Of a stretch of 32,006 nt of DNA, positions 7,923 to 16,081 are shown in pieces. The notes under the pieces were generated by a model. It was not told the DNA's origin and searched no databases. It saw only the letters and a program-made list of their open reading frames with translations. A program made the position numbers and the translations under genes. Source of the stretch: a virus; IMG/VR virus record IMGVR_UViG_3300031521_000245, positions 1 through 32,006 of that record. One strand, written 5' to 3'. How positions within the stretch are numbered: position 1 is the first letter of the stretch; each line of letters starts with the position of its first letter.

Positions 7923-8010
7923 TAGCGGGAATCCGATTCGGACGGATGATGACCTTCTGAGTCATGTTGGGTTATGAAGCCAGTGAGTTAGTCCACTACT
8001 CTATCCCGCA
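7923..8010 (-). tRNA. Aberrant tRNA-Met-like gene or pseudo-tRNA
   Basis: An 88-base paralogue of the neighbouring tRNA-Met, with the same acceptor strands (TGCGGGA/TCCCGCT), a good D-arm (GAGT/ACTC) and T-arm (ATCCG-TCCGAAT-CGGAT). The anticodon region GGCTTCATAACCC has one extra T relative to the normal tRNA-Met loop, and the stem pairs poorly. It is followed by an extra perfect hairpin ATGAC/GTCAT with a 7-base loop, in the position of a long variable arm. It may be a degenerate copy, a tRNA with an expanded loop, or another tRNA-like RNA. Decoding is not assigned. Confidence 0.55.
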
Positions 8011-8049
8011 ATATATTTTAAAAAGGATAATTTGTTTGTTATTGTTTGT

Positions 8050-8121
8050 TGTAATTTGTGGGTTTGAACCACAGACATTTTGTTTAGGATACAAATGCTC
8101 TAACCGACTGAGCTATATTAC
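8050..8121 (-). tRNA. tRNA-Arg(CCT)
   Basis: Cloverleaf: acceptor GTAATA/AATTAC with a mismatch at its inner end, D-arm GCTC-AGTCGGTTA-GAGC, anticodon arm TTTGT-ATCCTAA-ACAAA with anticodon CCT, variable ATGTC, T-arm TGTGG-TTCAAAC-CCACA. It would read AGG, a codon AT-rich phages often favour over the host. It is the first gene after the promoter at 8178-8208. Confidence 0.85.
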
Positions 8122-8177
8122 TGAAATAACCTACAGTTTCCTTTTATGCTTTAATCTTATTTTAAAGAACGATTCTG

Positions 8178-8208
8178 CAAAAGTACAACCGTTTTTTTGA
8201 TATTGCAA
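8178..8208 (-). promoter_or_regulatory. Bacteroidota-type promoter for the tRNA/Y-RNA transcript
   Basis: TTG (8208-8206), a 20-base spacer and TACTTTTG (8185-8178) match the Bacteroidota housekeeping sigma pattern TTG-N19-21-TAnnTTTG. The predicted start near 8170 is about 50 bases upstream of tRNA-Arg. Confidence 0.8.
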
Positions 8209-8245
8209 GTCTTTTATGAAAAAAGATTTAAAAACTGATTGGAAC

Positions 8246-8254
8246 TATAAATAC
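8246..8254 (-). promoter_or_regulatory. GTATTTATA motif upstream of the tRNA cluster
   Basis: Exact copy of the recurrent 9-mer on the minus strand, 40 bases downstream of the helicase stop and about 40 bases upstream of the host-type promoter. It may give the tRNA/Y-RNA unit a second, phage-dependent start. Confidence 0.45.
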
Positions 8255-8293
8255 GTAATAAAAGCAAAAATGTTACAAAAATTAAGAGATTTT

Positions 8294-10198
8294 TCAATCT
8301 TTTTTTATAACTCTTTGATTATCAGCTAATTTATTTAGTGTTTTTTTCATTTCATTATCGTTGTTTTCGAGTTCGTCTGGGTCAATTAGGGCATTTTCAA
8401 CATCTGAGATATTTGTGTTTGTGTCCAATACTTCCATATTATTTGTGATTGGAAGAAATTTAATTGGTAATTTTATTCCCTCATTTGCTCCCTCACTTGT
8501 TCCCCCATTAATAACGTCACACACGGTATCATCCATTGCATCACTACTTAAAGCAACAATGTTACGCAGTAGAGGCATTTCTATTCTCTCATTTACACCA
8601 TCATTTACCCCCTCATTTATACCATCATTTTGTGATGATGTTGGCAAATCTTTTCTCAATTCGCTTAATTGCGGTATTGGCATTACCGGACTTTGACTAA
8701 TTGCTACATGTATGTCGCTCTGAACCGATTTTTTGCTCATTTCAGCAAACTTACCTGCCATATCATCGAATAGTGGATTTGGCTTCAATTCATTAAAGTC
8801 ATCCAGCCTCTTTTGTGTTACTTTTGGTATTCCCCTACTATATCTAAACCCATACTCTTCATCATTAAGCGTAATTTCTAGGGTATCATTATTAAATATA
8901 CTACTTTTGAATACTTGACCGTCTTTTGCAAACCTCGCTTTAAGGATAGCAACATTTGCTAAGTCAGCTTCTTTCATATCAGGTGGTTTAGCAATCGACA
9001 TAAAAAAGTGTGCTTTTTGTATTCTCTTTACGTTACCACCAGTCTGATTCACTGCAATTAATTCAGAACCAAATCCAGAACGATTACTCTGTAGTGCCGA
9101 CCAACAAGGCACATCAAAATCTGCAGCTAAAGCCAAAAATGATTTTACTATAATTAATTCAGCCTCATTTCTATCTACAACCTTTTTATGTGATTCTAAG
9201 CAATCCAAATAGTCAAGTACTATTAGATCAAATTTATAGCCATGCTTCTTTTCGTAACGAATAATCCAATTACGAATGTCGATCATTGTTGTGTTTTCTT
9301 GCGAAAACTTTTTAATGATTAGTTTTCCACCATCAATCGTTTTTATTTTTCCGTAGACTCTTTCGGCAACTTCTTCTCGCCTATCATCGATTTCACTTAA
9401 TGGTATTTTTGACCAAATACCATAATGTTTACGTTTAATTTGGTCTTCGGTGTCTTCAAAAATGATCTGTAATACGTTTTTGCCGATTTCATAGCCTGTG
9501 TTAGCAACCTTAGTTAACATGGTTGTTTTACCAACACCACTGGGGGTTAGAATTAAACCAATTTCTCCCTTACCTAATCCGCCACCAGTTAATTCATCAA
9601 TAACAATTACGCCCGTTGGAATGGTTTCACGAAATTCCTTTCTCAGTGCATGTTCTATGCCCTCAATAACTTCGCTACCCATATCTTCAGTATCACCAAT
9701 ACGACTAATCTTATTGATTTTCTCTTCAATAGTACCGAGGATTTCTTTTTGTCTTATTTCACCAGTACGTGTTTTATTTAATATAAACTCCCCTAATTTA
9801 CGATATTCTTGTTGCTTAACAAATCCAGTTGTTTCTTTTTGGATTGCACTTCCATTATGTGGAATTTTATTATTTAAAATTCTATCGTTCCACAATTGAA
9901 TTCTTTCGATAATCGCAAATAGCGATTCTTCTTCAATAACATTATTTGGGGTTTTATATTTATTGATCGCATGTTGAATACTACGATTTAATAAATTAGG
10001 TGGTTTTTCGAACTCTTTATTGTATTCTTGAATAATAATAAATAGTCTTTTAACATTAGGGTCATCGAAATAATCAACGCTTAAGTCTGGAATGATCTTT
10101 TCAGCAAATTCTGGTTCGACCAATATTTGCCACATTAAACTTTGTTGGAATTCAGCACCTAAATAGGCAGTAAGTGTATTTTCAATTATTTCAGACAT
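8294..10198 (-). CDS. Replicative DnaB/gp41-type DNA helicase with long C-terminal tail
   Basis: 634 residues. The N-terminal domain (1-160) is helical, as in DnaB-family helicases. The RecA-like core has a Walker A motif TPSGVGKTT at 218-226, an FEDTEDQ segment near 247-253 and a Walker B motif LIVLDYLD at 325-332; a QSNRSG segment follows, as in DnaB motif H4. This hexameric ATPase would unwind DNA 5' to 3' at the phage fork and work with a primase. T4 gp41 is about 475 residues; the extra 160 or so residues after 465 look disordered and carry repeats such as GINEGVNDGVNERI and GTSEGANEGI. The gene lies downstream of the recombinase and SSB genes. The start ATG has no Shine-Dalgarno sequence. 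Enzyme class is secure; the role of the tail is unknown. Confidence 0.92.
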   Translation of the reverse strand: MSEIIENTLTAYLGAEFQQSLMWQILVEPEFAEKIIPDLSVDYFDDPNVKRLFIIIQEYNKEFEKPPNLLNRSIQHAINKYKTPNNVIEEESLFAIIERIQLWNDRILNNKIPHNGSAIQKETTGFVKQQEYRKLGEFILNKTRTGEIRQKEILGTIEEKINKISRIGDTEDMGSEVIEGIEHALRKEFRETIPTGVIVIDELTGGGLGKGEIGLILTPSGVGKTTMLTKVANTGYEIGKNVLQIIFEDTEDQIKRKHYGIWSKIPLSEIDDRREEVAERVYGKIKTIDGGKLIIKKFSQENTTMIDIRNWIIRYEKKHGYKFDLIVLDYLDCLESHKKVVDRNEAELIIVKSFLALAADFDVPCWSALQSNRSGFGSELIAVNQTGGNVKRIQKAHFFMSIAKPPDMKEADLANVAILKARFAKDGQVFKSSIFNNDTLEITLNDEEYGFRYSRGIPKVTQKRLDDFNELKPNPLFDDMAGKFAEMSKKSVQSDIHVAISQSPVMPIPQLSELRKDLPTSSQNDGINEGVNDGVNERIEMPLLRNIVALSSDAMDDTVCDVINGGTSEGANEGIKLPIKFLPITNNMEVLDTNTNISDVENALIDPDELENNDNEMKKTLNKLADNQRVIKKD

Positions 10199-10201
10199 TT
10201 C

Positions 10202-10269
10202 GTATATTTAAAACAAAGCCATTACCATAGTAATTTACCATAGCTTCATTCAATGAATCACTTTGCTAC
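10202..10269 (-). promoter_or_regulatory. Helicase leader with two short repeats
   Basis: The 71-base gap before the helicase contains two copies of CTATGGTAA on the minus strand about 15 bases apart (+ strand TTACCATAG near 10220-10245) and a small palindrome ATTCATTGAATGAAT (about 10248-10262). They could be binding sites for a translational repressor or other regulator, but no known operator is recognised. Confidence 0.3.
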
Positions 10270-10905
10270 TTAATCAAGCCTACTGATCAGAATTTTTCTT
10301 TCGTGTGGTAGGAGTTCACGGATTTGATTGATTGATAAACCAGTTTGTTTTATTAGTTCATAATCATCCCAAATATTCTTTATATCGGTAGCTCTTATCT
10401 GCTCTGATATTACACGTACCGTTTCTAAAACAACATCAACGATGTCACCAGAATAGCGTGACAATGGATTAAACCCATCAACGTAAAACTCTCTTTCAAC
10501 AATAGGATGATTGTTGAGGTACAAACCTAATTTAAATTGAACTCCACGTATTGTCCTTCCTTCAAATTCTTGAAGGATTGGCTGAGGATCGTATTTTAGT
10601 TCTTCCTTAATACAATCCGGGTATCCTTCGATTGCTGAATAGTATTCGCCCAGCAAATCATAGACCAATTCTGCTGAATTATCATCAGTTGCATCAACCC
10701 TACCAACCTCAATATCGGTGTTATAATTTCTTCGAGACAATGCCTTTTGTAGTTTTGAAATTGTTGCAGGTAAAATATTTCTCACGTTGATTGAATATCT
10801 TGTGAAGGGAGTATACATATCTGCATCAAATGCTTTTTCGCAAATTAAAACGTCATTTTGTTTTAGTATAAATCTAAAAACGTTGCCTTGATCTTTGTCA
10901 TTCAT
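10270..10905 (-). CDS. Conserved-looking unknown protein of the replication cluster
   Basis: 211 residues starting MNDKDQGNVFRFILKQND, soluble, mixed alpha/beta, no cysteine cluster, signal peptide or membrane span. Notable segments are LICEKAFDADMYTPFTRYSINVR near the N-terminus and LSINQIRELLPHERKILISRLD at the C-terminus. Two similar halves are hinted at: FILKQNDVLICEKAFDAD...PFTRYS early and FKLGLYLNNHPIVEREFYVDGFNPLSRYS later, which may be an internal duplication. It lies between the FEN-like nuclease and the helicase with a weak host-type promoter upstream, so a role in replication is plausible. I do not recognise the family. Confidence 0.75.
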   Translation of the reverse strand: MNDKDQGNVFRFILKQNDVLICEKAFDADMYTPFTRYSINVRNILPATISKLQKALSRRNYNTDIEVGRVDATDDNSAELVYDLLGEYYSAIEGYPDCIKEELKYDPQPILQEFEGRTIRGVQFKLGLYLNNHPIVEREFYVDGFNPLSRYSGDIVDVVLETVRVISEQIRATDIKNIWDDYELIKQTGLSINQIRELLPHERKILISRLD

Positions 10906-10936
10906 GTTCTATAAAATTAGATTGTTAATATTTCTG

Positions 10937-10967
10937 CAAATATATGTCGAATATCTTTAATGTGAAA
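10937..10967 (-). promoter_or_regulatory. Weak Bacteroidota-type promoter upstream of the 10905 gene
   Basis: TATATTTG (10944-10937) matches the -7 box. At the expected 20-base spacing the -33 box is TTT instead of TTG (10967-10965). It could drive the 10905 gene and the helicase. Confidence 0.5.
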
Positions 10968-10973
10968 GTCTTT

Positions 10974-12017
10974 TTATTTATTTCGAAGACTTCTTTTATA
11001 TTTTTCATATAATTCTTTTTCAAATTGAATTACTGTGTAAAAGGGTTCAACGTAATTAACGAACGTACTACCATATATTTGTAAAAATTCATCTTCGTTC
11101 ATTAATTTTATTAAATTTTTACTTCCTCTATTAGTTGGGGACAATGGCATATTTAATTGTTGTAGAGCTTCTATTGCTATGTCATTTAACATGGGCTCTC
11201 TAAGATTAACCAGTTTATAGTTTATTTTTAACCTTTCAATATTACTCAATAGTTCAACTAACGATTTTAATGGTTTTTTCTTTAGTAGTATTCTTTCTTT
11301 ATTTAAATCGTCCGCTAATTTACATACGTCTCTTACTGTAAGTGGTTTATATTTCATTTCTGGAAATAACTTAAGTAATGTTCCTTCAGCAAGACCGGGA
11401 ATCCCTTTAATGTTATCTGAAGTATCGCCACAAATTATTTTCATAATTAATGCATTTGAATAGAAATATTCAAATGCAAAAAAGAAATTAGTACTATTAA
11501 TTGGTTGAGGTATGTTGGAAAAGATGATTTGTATGTTTAAATCCAATAACTGTAAAAAATCTCTATCGTTAGTAAATATAAAAATTTCCTCAAGGTTATT
11601 ATGACTTATACAATATGATGCAATTAGATCATCTGCTTCAATTTCTTCAATTTCAATTTGTCGTAAGAATAACTCTTCTGAATATGCCTGAATGCGTACT
11701 TTTTGTTTTAGTATTGATATTCTTTTTTCTTCCTCTATCTTGATTTGAGCACTAGATAATACGATTTTTTTATTCTTATTTTTTCTATTTGCCTTATATT
11801 CATGATCAATATTACGTCTATAAATTCCCCCATTTTCACCATCCCAAACAACTATTACCTTATTAATTTTATGTTCTTTAATTAATTTTCTTGTTGTAGT
11901 TAAAAACGAATATAAGCCACCGCAATGTCCAAAAGACCTAGTATATGTATCCTTTGCACCGTGAAACGATCTCTGTAATAAATAATTTCCGTCAATTAAT
12001 AGTGTTCTGATTCTCAT
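10974..12017 (-). CDS. FEN-family 5'-3' exonuclease (T4 RNase H-like)
   Basis: 347 residues. The PIN-like nuclease domain has LLIDGNYLLQRSFHG at 6-20 (Asp9), VVWDGENGGIYRR at 56-68 (Asp59), EADD at 127-130 and FTNDRDF at 148-154. An H3TH-type segment, GDTSDNIKGIPGLAEGTLL, starts at 197. These are the metal-binding carboxylates and DNA-binding loop of flap endonucleases. In T4-like phages this enzyme removes RNA primers and flaps from lagging-strand fragments. The length is slightly above T4 RNase H (305 residues). It starts 5 bases after the recombinase stop, so the two are translated from the same mRNA. A DNA polymerase I fragment is unlikely because no polymerase domain follows. Confidence 0.9.
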   Translation of the reverse strand: MRIRTLLIDGNYLLQRSFHGAKDTYTRSFGHCGGLYSFLTTTRKLIKEHKINKVIVVWDGENGGIYRRNIDHEYKANRKNKNKKIVLSSAQIKIEEEKRISILKQKVRIQAYSEELFLRQIEIEEIEADDLIASYCISHNNLEEIFIFTNDRDFLQLLDLNIQIIFSNIPQPINSTNFFFAFEYFYSNALIMKIICGDTSDNIKGIPGLAEGTLLKLFPEMKYKPLTVRDVCKLADDLNKERILLKKKPLKSLVELLSNIERLKINYKLVNLREPMLNDIAIEALQQLNMPLSPTNRGSKNLIKLMNEDEFLQIYGSTFVNYVEPFYTVIQFEKELYEKYKRSLRNK

Positions 12018-12022
12018 TTAAA

Positions 12023-13162
12023 TTATTCGATAACATCATCGCTATTTCCAGCTTCAACTAACTTAAAATTAGTCATTGAGAACTCTTCTTCATTATTATC
12101 TTCAACATACGTTACTTCATCAATACTACCACCGCCCAATAATTTCATAAACATTTCAGAATGTTCTTTAAAATATTGTTTTGCTAAAACATCATCCTTT
12201 GAATCAGGAATAAATCCGTGTGGAGTTGCAACTATTTTTGTTGATAATGAAATACCAGTTGAATGGTTTTTTGCTATATTAACTTTAGTTCTCGTAGCAT
12301 ATGTGATTTCGGTATTATTCTTCTTTATTTTAAGTGCCGATGTGCCACTATTGGTTACATTACCAAAAACAATTTGTATTGTACTATTAAATGGTATTGT
12401 ATCTCCGCCCTTTGCAGCTAATTTAGGTAATCCCTTGAAGACTTCTGGTTTTCTTACCCAAACTTGACAAATTAATGCCATATAATTATCATATACATGC
12501 CCGTCTTTTTTTCCAATATTTATTCTTGGTACTACACTCTTTCCAAAAACTCTAGAGATTGCTCCCGCATCCCATTCATTATTACTTTTGTTGCTGCTTA
12601 TACTAAGATCACACTGAATAGTTCCAATACTATCAATAAGAAAACACAAATCCCTTGGTAGTTTTCCTGATTGTTGATAATCTAAGAGTTCATTTATTCT
12701 TTCTCCCATTTGTTCGATACTGTCAAATTGTGACCTATCAATAAAAAGAAAATCACCATCGTATGTAATTTCGCCAGTTTGGGGGTCAACTTCTGTTGTG
12801 TATTCAATACCCATCATTTTCATGTGTTCCCAACTAACTTTTAATTCAGTAATTACGAAAACAGGTAACACACCGTTTTGCTGTGCCGAATACGCTATCT
12901 CATTTAATAAACAACTTTTACCAGTATTTGTATGACCAATAATATTCACTAATTCGTTAGCTGGAATTCCGGGAAGCCCTGTAGCGTCACAAAATGAACT
13001 ATTACCTAATACATTTTTTATTGGTAACCATTTGGTTGGCTTAAATTTAACAACATTTCCAATTTTTGTATTTTGTTTAAATTTATTTAAATCGAAATCT
13101 TTTTTTTCTGTTGGTTTCCTTACTGGTTTATTGTCTGGAACTCCATCTTTTTCTTTTGCCAT
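12023..13162 (-). CDS. uvsX: RecA/UvsX-type recombinase
   Basis: 379 residues. Walker A GHTNTGKS at 76-83 and Walker B LCFLIDSIG at 172-180 are in a RecA-like ATPase fold, with LICQVWVRKPEVF and KGGDTIPFNSTIQIVFG in the expected places for the DNA-binding loops and core. A basic N-terminal 45 residues and an acidic C-terminal tail (EDNNEEEF...DDVIE) resemble UvsX and RecA proteins. It would form filaments on ssDNA and catalyse strand exchange in recombination-dependent replication. It is next to the gp32-like gene, its usual partner in T4. A G7/C7 hairpin separates the two genes, so expression may rely on partial read-through. RadA or DnaB identity is less likely given the tail, size and neighbours. 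Confidence 0.85.
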   Translation of the reverse strand: MAKEKDGVPDNKPVRKPTEKKDFDLNKFKQNTKIGNVVKFKPTKWLPIKNVLGNSSFCDATGLPGIPANELVNIIGHTNTGKSCLLNEIAYSAQQNGVLPVFVITELKVSWEHMKMMGIEYTTEVDPQTGEITYDGDFLFIDRSQFDSIEQMGERINELLDYQQSGKLPRDLCFLIDSIGTIQCDLSISSNKSNNEWDAGAISRVFGKSVVPRINIGKKDGHVYDNYMALICQVWVRKPEVFKGLPKLAAKGGDTIPFNSTIQIVFGNVTNSGTSALKIKKNNTEITYATRTKVNIAKNHSTGISLSTKIVATPHGFIPDSKDDVLAKQYFKEHSEMFMKLLGGGSIDEVTYVEDNNEEEFSMTNFKLVEAGNSDDVIE

Positions 13163-13178
13163 TTTTTTATATTTAAAT

Positions 13179-13206
13179 TAATGGGGGGGAACATTCCCCC
13201 CCATTA
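13179..13206 (-). terminator. GC-rich hairpin terminator after the ssDNA-binding protein gene
   Basis: Inverted repeat TAATGGGGGGGAA/TTCCCCCCCATTA with a very short loop, 21 bases after the stop at 13227 and 17 bases before the recombinase start. The following bases (AATTTAAATATAAAAAAA) are only partly T-rich, so it may attenuate transcription rather than stop it, giving more SSB than recombinase. Confidence 0.75.
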
Positions 13207-13226
13207 AAGCTATTTTATGTTATTTT

Positions 13227-14471
13227 TTAGAAAGGTAAATCGTTGTAATCTTCAGGTGCATCAGGTACTGGCTCATTATTTTCAGTAACTGGCGGTGTAA
13301 CTGGCGGTGTAACTGGCGGTGTAACTGGTGCAGTTTCACTCATTGCTACTTCACCAAGATTAACTGAATCTTCCTTATATGCATTAACGTTACTCGGCTG
13401 TACGTTACCTATTGTAACACTTTGTGTGTCGGATAAATCAGATGCTTGTTCAAAATTTTCATCTTGACTATCGAGATTCTGAGTACGAGTATTAGCTAAT
13501 TTTTCCAATTCGGGATTGTTTGGAAATACCCAATGTTTATTATTGGTATCTGATTCGTCCCAATATGGAGTTTCGCCTTTTGAAACCATGACAAGATAAT
13601 CGTATTCACTTGTATTAGGAGCTTTCTTAGGAAGAAAAACTTCTCTCCAAGTAGATTTATCTTCAAGCCATTGCTGAGCAACCATCGGGTCGCTATGTAG
13701 CGGTGTTTTAGCACGAGTAGTAATCGCTGTAATTTGTTTATATGTGATATTATTAAATTCAGCATCTGCCATTGTTATGATTAAATCACAACCGTTAATT
13801 GGATGCGCATAGTCTGCATTATGTTGTTTAATATAATCATCCAATATTGGCATTAGTTTGTCGAGAGTTCCTTGTTTCTTGAAGTTGTATTTAAACCTCC
13901 AGAATTTTACACCGTCTTTTTCCGCACCCTTATCTATACCCTTAATTATGTAGAATTTCTTTGCTTCCCAGCTAATAGCTTCCTTATAGATTGCGTCATT
14001 TGATGCTTTAATTTTCAATTGAGCATCGTCCATTTGCTCTTTCTTCATCATTTTAATTGACGGGTCTTGTTTTGCGATAAGTTTTTTATACTTTTCACAT
14101 AGTGGACACGGTGCTGGCACTAAAACTGGTTTGCCATTCTGATCAAATAACGGCTTGCCATCGGCATCCATTTTTTGAACTTTAGGGTCGTTGTGAGCCG
14201 GACAATAGATTACGGTATTATGATTCTTTTTACCGCCAGAACCGATAGTACTGACAACATGGAAAAATGCTTCTTCGATTGGCTTTCTTCCGTTAGAGGG
14301 TAGAATTCTAAATTTTTCAGTGTTGTTGCGTGGAACAAAATACTTAGCAAGAATTTCTGCTTTTGTTTTTCGTTTTGGCTTTTCTTGATTTTTTTGGAAT
14401 TCAGCGAATTGTGCTTTGAGTTGTTCAAGATTCTGAGCATCTTGAAGGCTGCTGTTTGGAGTTGTTTCCAT
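13227..14471 (-). CDS. gp32-like single-stranded DNA-binding protein
   Basis: 414 residues. After an N-terminal basic and Gln-rich region (1-40) comes a core with FRILPSNGRKPIEEAFFHVV and a zinc site CPAH (90-93) with CPLC (122-125), as in T4 gp32 where zinc holds the OB fold. The C-terminal 100 residues are disordered, acidic and Pro-rich, with VTPP repeated and a final PEDYNDLPF. The tip looks like the D-x-LPF peptide of bacterial SSBs that recruits partner proteins; T4 gp32 does not use that form, to my knowledge. The protein would coat ssDNA during replication, recombination and repair, together with the neighbouring recombinase and helicase. It has its own host-type promoter with a GTATTTATT element overlapping. 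Assignment is strong by zinc site, tail and context. Confidence 0.87.
   Translation of the reverse strand: METTPNSSLQDAQNLEQLKAQFAEFQKNQEKPKRKTKAEILAKYFVPRNNTEKFRILPSNGRKPIEEAFFHVVSTIGSGGKKNHNTVIYCPAHNDPKVQKMDADGKPLFDQNGKPVLVPAPCPLCEKYKKLIAKQDPSIKMMKKEQMDDAQLKIKASNDAIYKEAISWEAKKFYIIKGIDKGAEKDGVKFWRFKYNFKKQGTLDKLMPILDDYIKQHNADYAHPINGCDLIITMADAEFNNITYKQITAITTRAKTPLHSDPMVAQQWLEDKSTWREVFLPKKAPNTSEYDYLVMVSKGETPYWDESDTNNKHWVFPNNPELEKLANTRTQNLDSQDENFEQASDLSDTQSVTIGNVQPSNVNAYKEDSVNLGEVAMSETAPVTPPVTPPVTPPVTENNEPVPDAPEDYNDLPF
13285..13328 (-). repeat. 12-bp tandem repeat encoding VTPP
   Basis: Three full copies plus a partial of GTAACTGGCGGT (+ strand) within the SSB tail. Each encodes Val-Thr-Pro-Pro. 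Copy number could change by slippage without a frameshift, altering the length of the linker before the SSB tip. Confidence 0.9.
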
Positions 14472-14521
14472 TGTTTTGAAATTTACAGTTATTATTATTT
14501 ACAATTAAAAAATTTACAATG

Positions 14522-14552
14522 CAAAAGTATTACAGATTTTTAATAAATACAA
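14522..14552 (-). promoter_or_regulatory. Bacteroidota-type promoter of the ssDNA-binding protein gene, overlapped by phage motif
   Basis: TTG (14552-14550), a 20-base spacer and TACTTTTG (14529-14522) are followed by a leader of about 45 bases. GTATTTATT, a one-base variant of the recurrent phage motif, lies at 14550-14542 inside the spacer and touches the -33 box, so two kinds of polymerase may use this gap. Confidence 0.8.
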
Positions 14553-14586
14553 GAGATTCTAAAAAAAATCTAATAATAATAAAATA

Positions 14587-15999
14587 TTAATTACTTGTTT
14601 TAATTAATCCGTTGGATATCACCGTGAAAGATAGTGTTTCTTTTGTTTCATATGAATCACCATTAGACATTCTTATTTGTAGCTTGTAGTCTTGTGGTAT
14701 CAACCAAGACGTATCTAGATTAAATTCATAACCTTTACTTGTTCTATTTGCTTTAGTGAAAGGTATGACATCAATTTCGTATTTTCCACCTACTGTCGTA
14801 AATAGTCTATATTCTATATCTAATGGAAGATTATTGTTTTGATTTGGGTATAATTCTCTCATTAGTATTTTTACTTTTCTTACGATGCCCGAACTAATCT
14901 TTTCGCCTTCCCCAATTCCCCAAAACGTAAAATAGTAGTTCTTGGTGTTAATTTGGTTAGATAAATCGAATGTATAATACCTATCTTGAGATATTAAATA
15001 GAATTTATTCGTGAATTTAGATTCCCTACCATTTATCGTCACAGTCCATTCGTCTTTAAATATTACGGCATCCGGATATGTTTCAGAATCCACATTAATA
15101 CTTATCTTATAAATCCCCTTTGTTACATTGGTGATTGAATTTCCTGTTAATACTGCTACTTCATTATTTTCGTAATCATATATTACGACCTGATTAACAA
15201 CAATATTTTGTGAATTATTTCCAACTCCAACATATAAATATAAACTATTATCCTTATCTAAATAGAAAAAATTACGATCATCAATAACTTCATCGCCTAT
15301 TGTTGTTTCAATATATGGTTCATAATAAGTATTAGTGCCTTTAGCATGAAATGCAACTGCTTGCCTGAATTCCGTCGTAGTTGCTTCATATTGATCACCA
15401 AATTTAATTCCAAGTCCGTATGAAGTACCTGTATACGTTGTACCACTTCCAGCTATTCTTTGATTAATGTAATTAGTAACGTCAATCTCAAAATTTTCAT
15501 TGCCATTATCAAATGATTGTGTTCCAATAATCGTGGTTAATCCGCTTAAATATGCACCACCATTTACCGACCAAGGTAAATTAGTTTTTCTCTCATACCA
15601 GTTACTAGCATGTGACGGTTGTTGTGGATATGTTAAATCATTATATACAAAAGTATATCCTGCTCCTTCATCCCAATCTTCATTAACATTAAATAATTCT
15701 AAATCAAAACTAGATGCCCTATCGATCGTACTTAAATATGATTTACCCCCAATTAATTCAGGAGCATATCTGATTGTATTTGTCAAATGAAGTACATGCT
15801 TAGTGACATTAGTGGGGTTTATTGTACCGTCACTATATTTCATCTGTAAATTACTTAAATCTACGTCAAATAAAAATCTACTCACTTGCTTGCTCTCCGT
15901 GCCATATGAAATTTCGGTAACAGGATTACGTGAATTGTTTGATAATACATTATCAACAAGTGTTGAGTTCTTTTTGAAATATGATCTATAGATAGACAT
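14587..15999 (-). CDS. Probable virion structural protein with DNRLRE-like N-terminal part
   Basis: 470 residues starting MSIYRSYFKKNSTLVDNVLS. The N-terminal half (about 1-235) has features of DNRLRE-like beta domains found in adhesins and virion proteins: SRFLFDVDLSNLQ, a DWDEGAGYTF loop, NFEIDVTNYINQRIAG and a YGLGIKF turn. The C-terminal half is beta-rich, with Ig-like segments and many Tyr and Asn. No catalytic motif, signal peptide or membrane span. It starts 13 bases after the GTATTTATA motif and follows a terminator, so it is its own transcription unit, probably late. A role in a capsid decoration, neck or baseplate structure is plausible; which one is unknown. Confidence 0.6.
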   Translation of the reverse strand: MSIYRSYFKKNSTLVDNVLSNNSRNPVTEISYGTESKQVSRFLFDVDLSNLQMKYSDGTINPTNVTKHVLHLTNTIRYAPELIGGKSYLSTIDRASSFDLELFNVNEDWDEGAGYTFVYNDLTYPQQPSHASNWYERKTNLPWSVNGGAYLSGLTTIIGTQSFDNGNENFEIDVTNYINQRIAGSGTTYTGTSYGLGIKFGDQYEATTTEFRQAVAFHAKGTNTYYEPYIETTIGDEVIDDRNFFYLDKDNSLYLYVGVGNNSQNIVVNQVVIYDYENNEVAVLTGNSITNVTKGIYKISINVDSETYPDAVIFKDEWTVTINGRESKFTNKFYLISQDRYYTFDLSNQINTKNYYFTFWGIGEGEKISSGIVRKVKILMRELYPNQNNNLPLDIEYRLFTTVGGKYEIDVIPFTKANRTSKGYEFNLDTSWLIPQDYKLQIRMSNGDSYETKETLSFTVISNGLIKTSN

Positions 16000-16012
16000 A
16001 ATAATTCTTTCT

Positions 16013-16021
16013 TATAAATAC
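16013..16021 (-). promoter_or_regulatory. GTATTTATA motif, putative phage promoter of the 15999 gene
   Basis: Exact 9-mer on the minus strand, ending 13 bases before the ATG at 15999 and just after the terminator at 16032-16060. It is the only promoter-like element in this short gap. Confidence 0.55.
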
Positions 16022-16031
16022 CCATAAAAAA

Positions 16032-16060
16032 TTAAAAGACTGCATTTAGCAGCCCCTTAA
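16032..16060 (-). terminator. Rho-independent terminator after the 958-residue gene
   Basis: A hairpin with stem core GGCTGC/GCAGTC and loop TAAAT, extendable with TTAAGG/TTTTAA pairs, followed on the minus strand by TTTTAATTTTTT. It lies 21 bases past the stop at 16082. Confidence 0.75.
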
Positions 16061-16081
16061 TTTAATTGTTTGTGAGTAATT

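Noticed and set aside
13285-13328. CRISPR-like repeat
   Set aside because: The repeats are 12 bases, contiguous, without spacers, and encode VTPP in frame.
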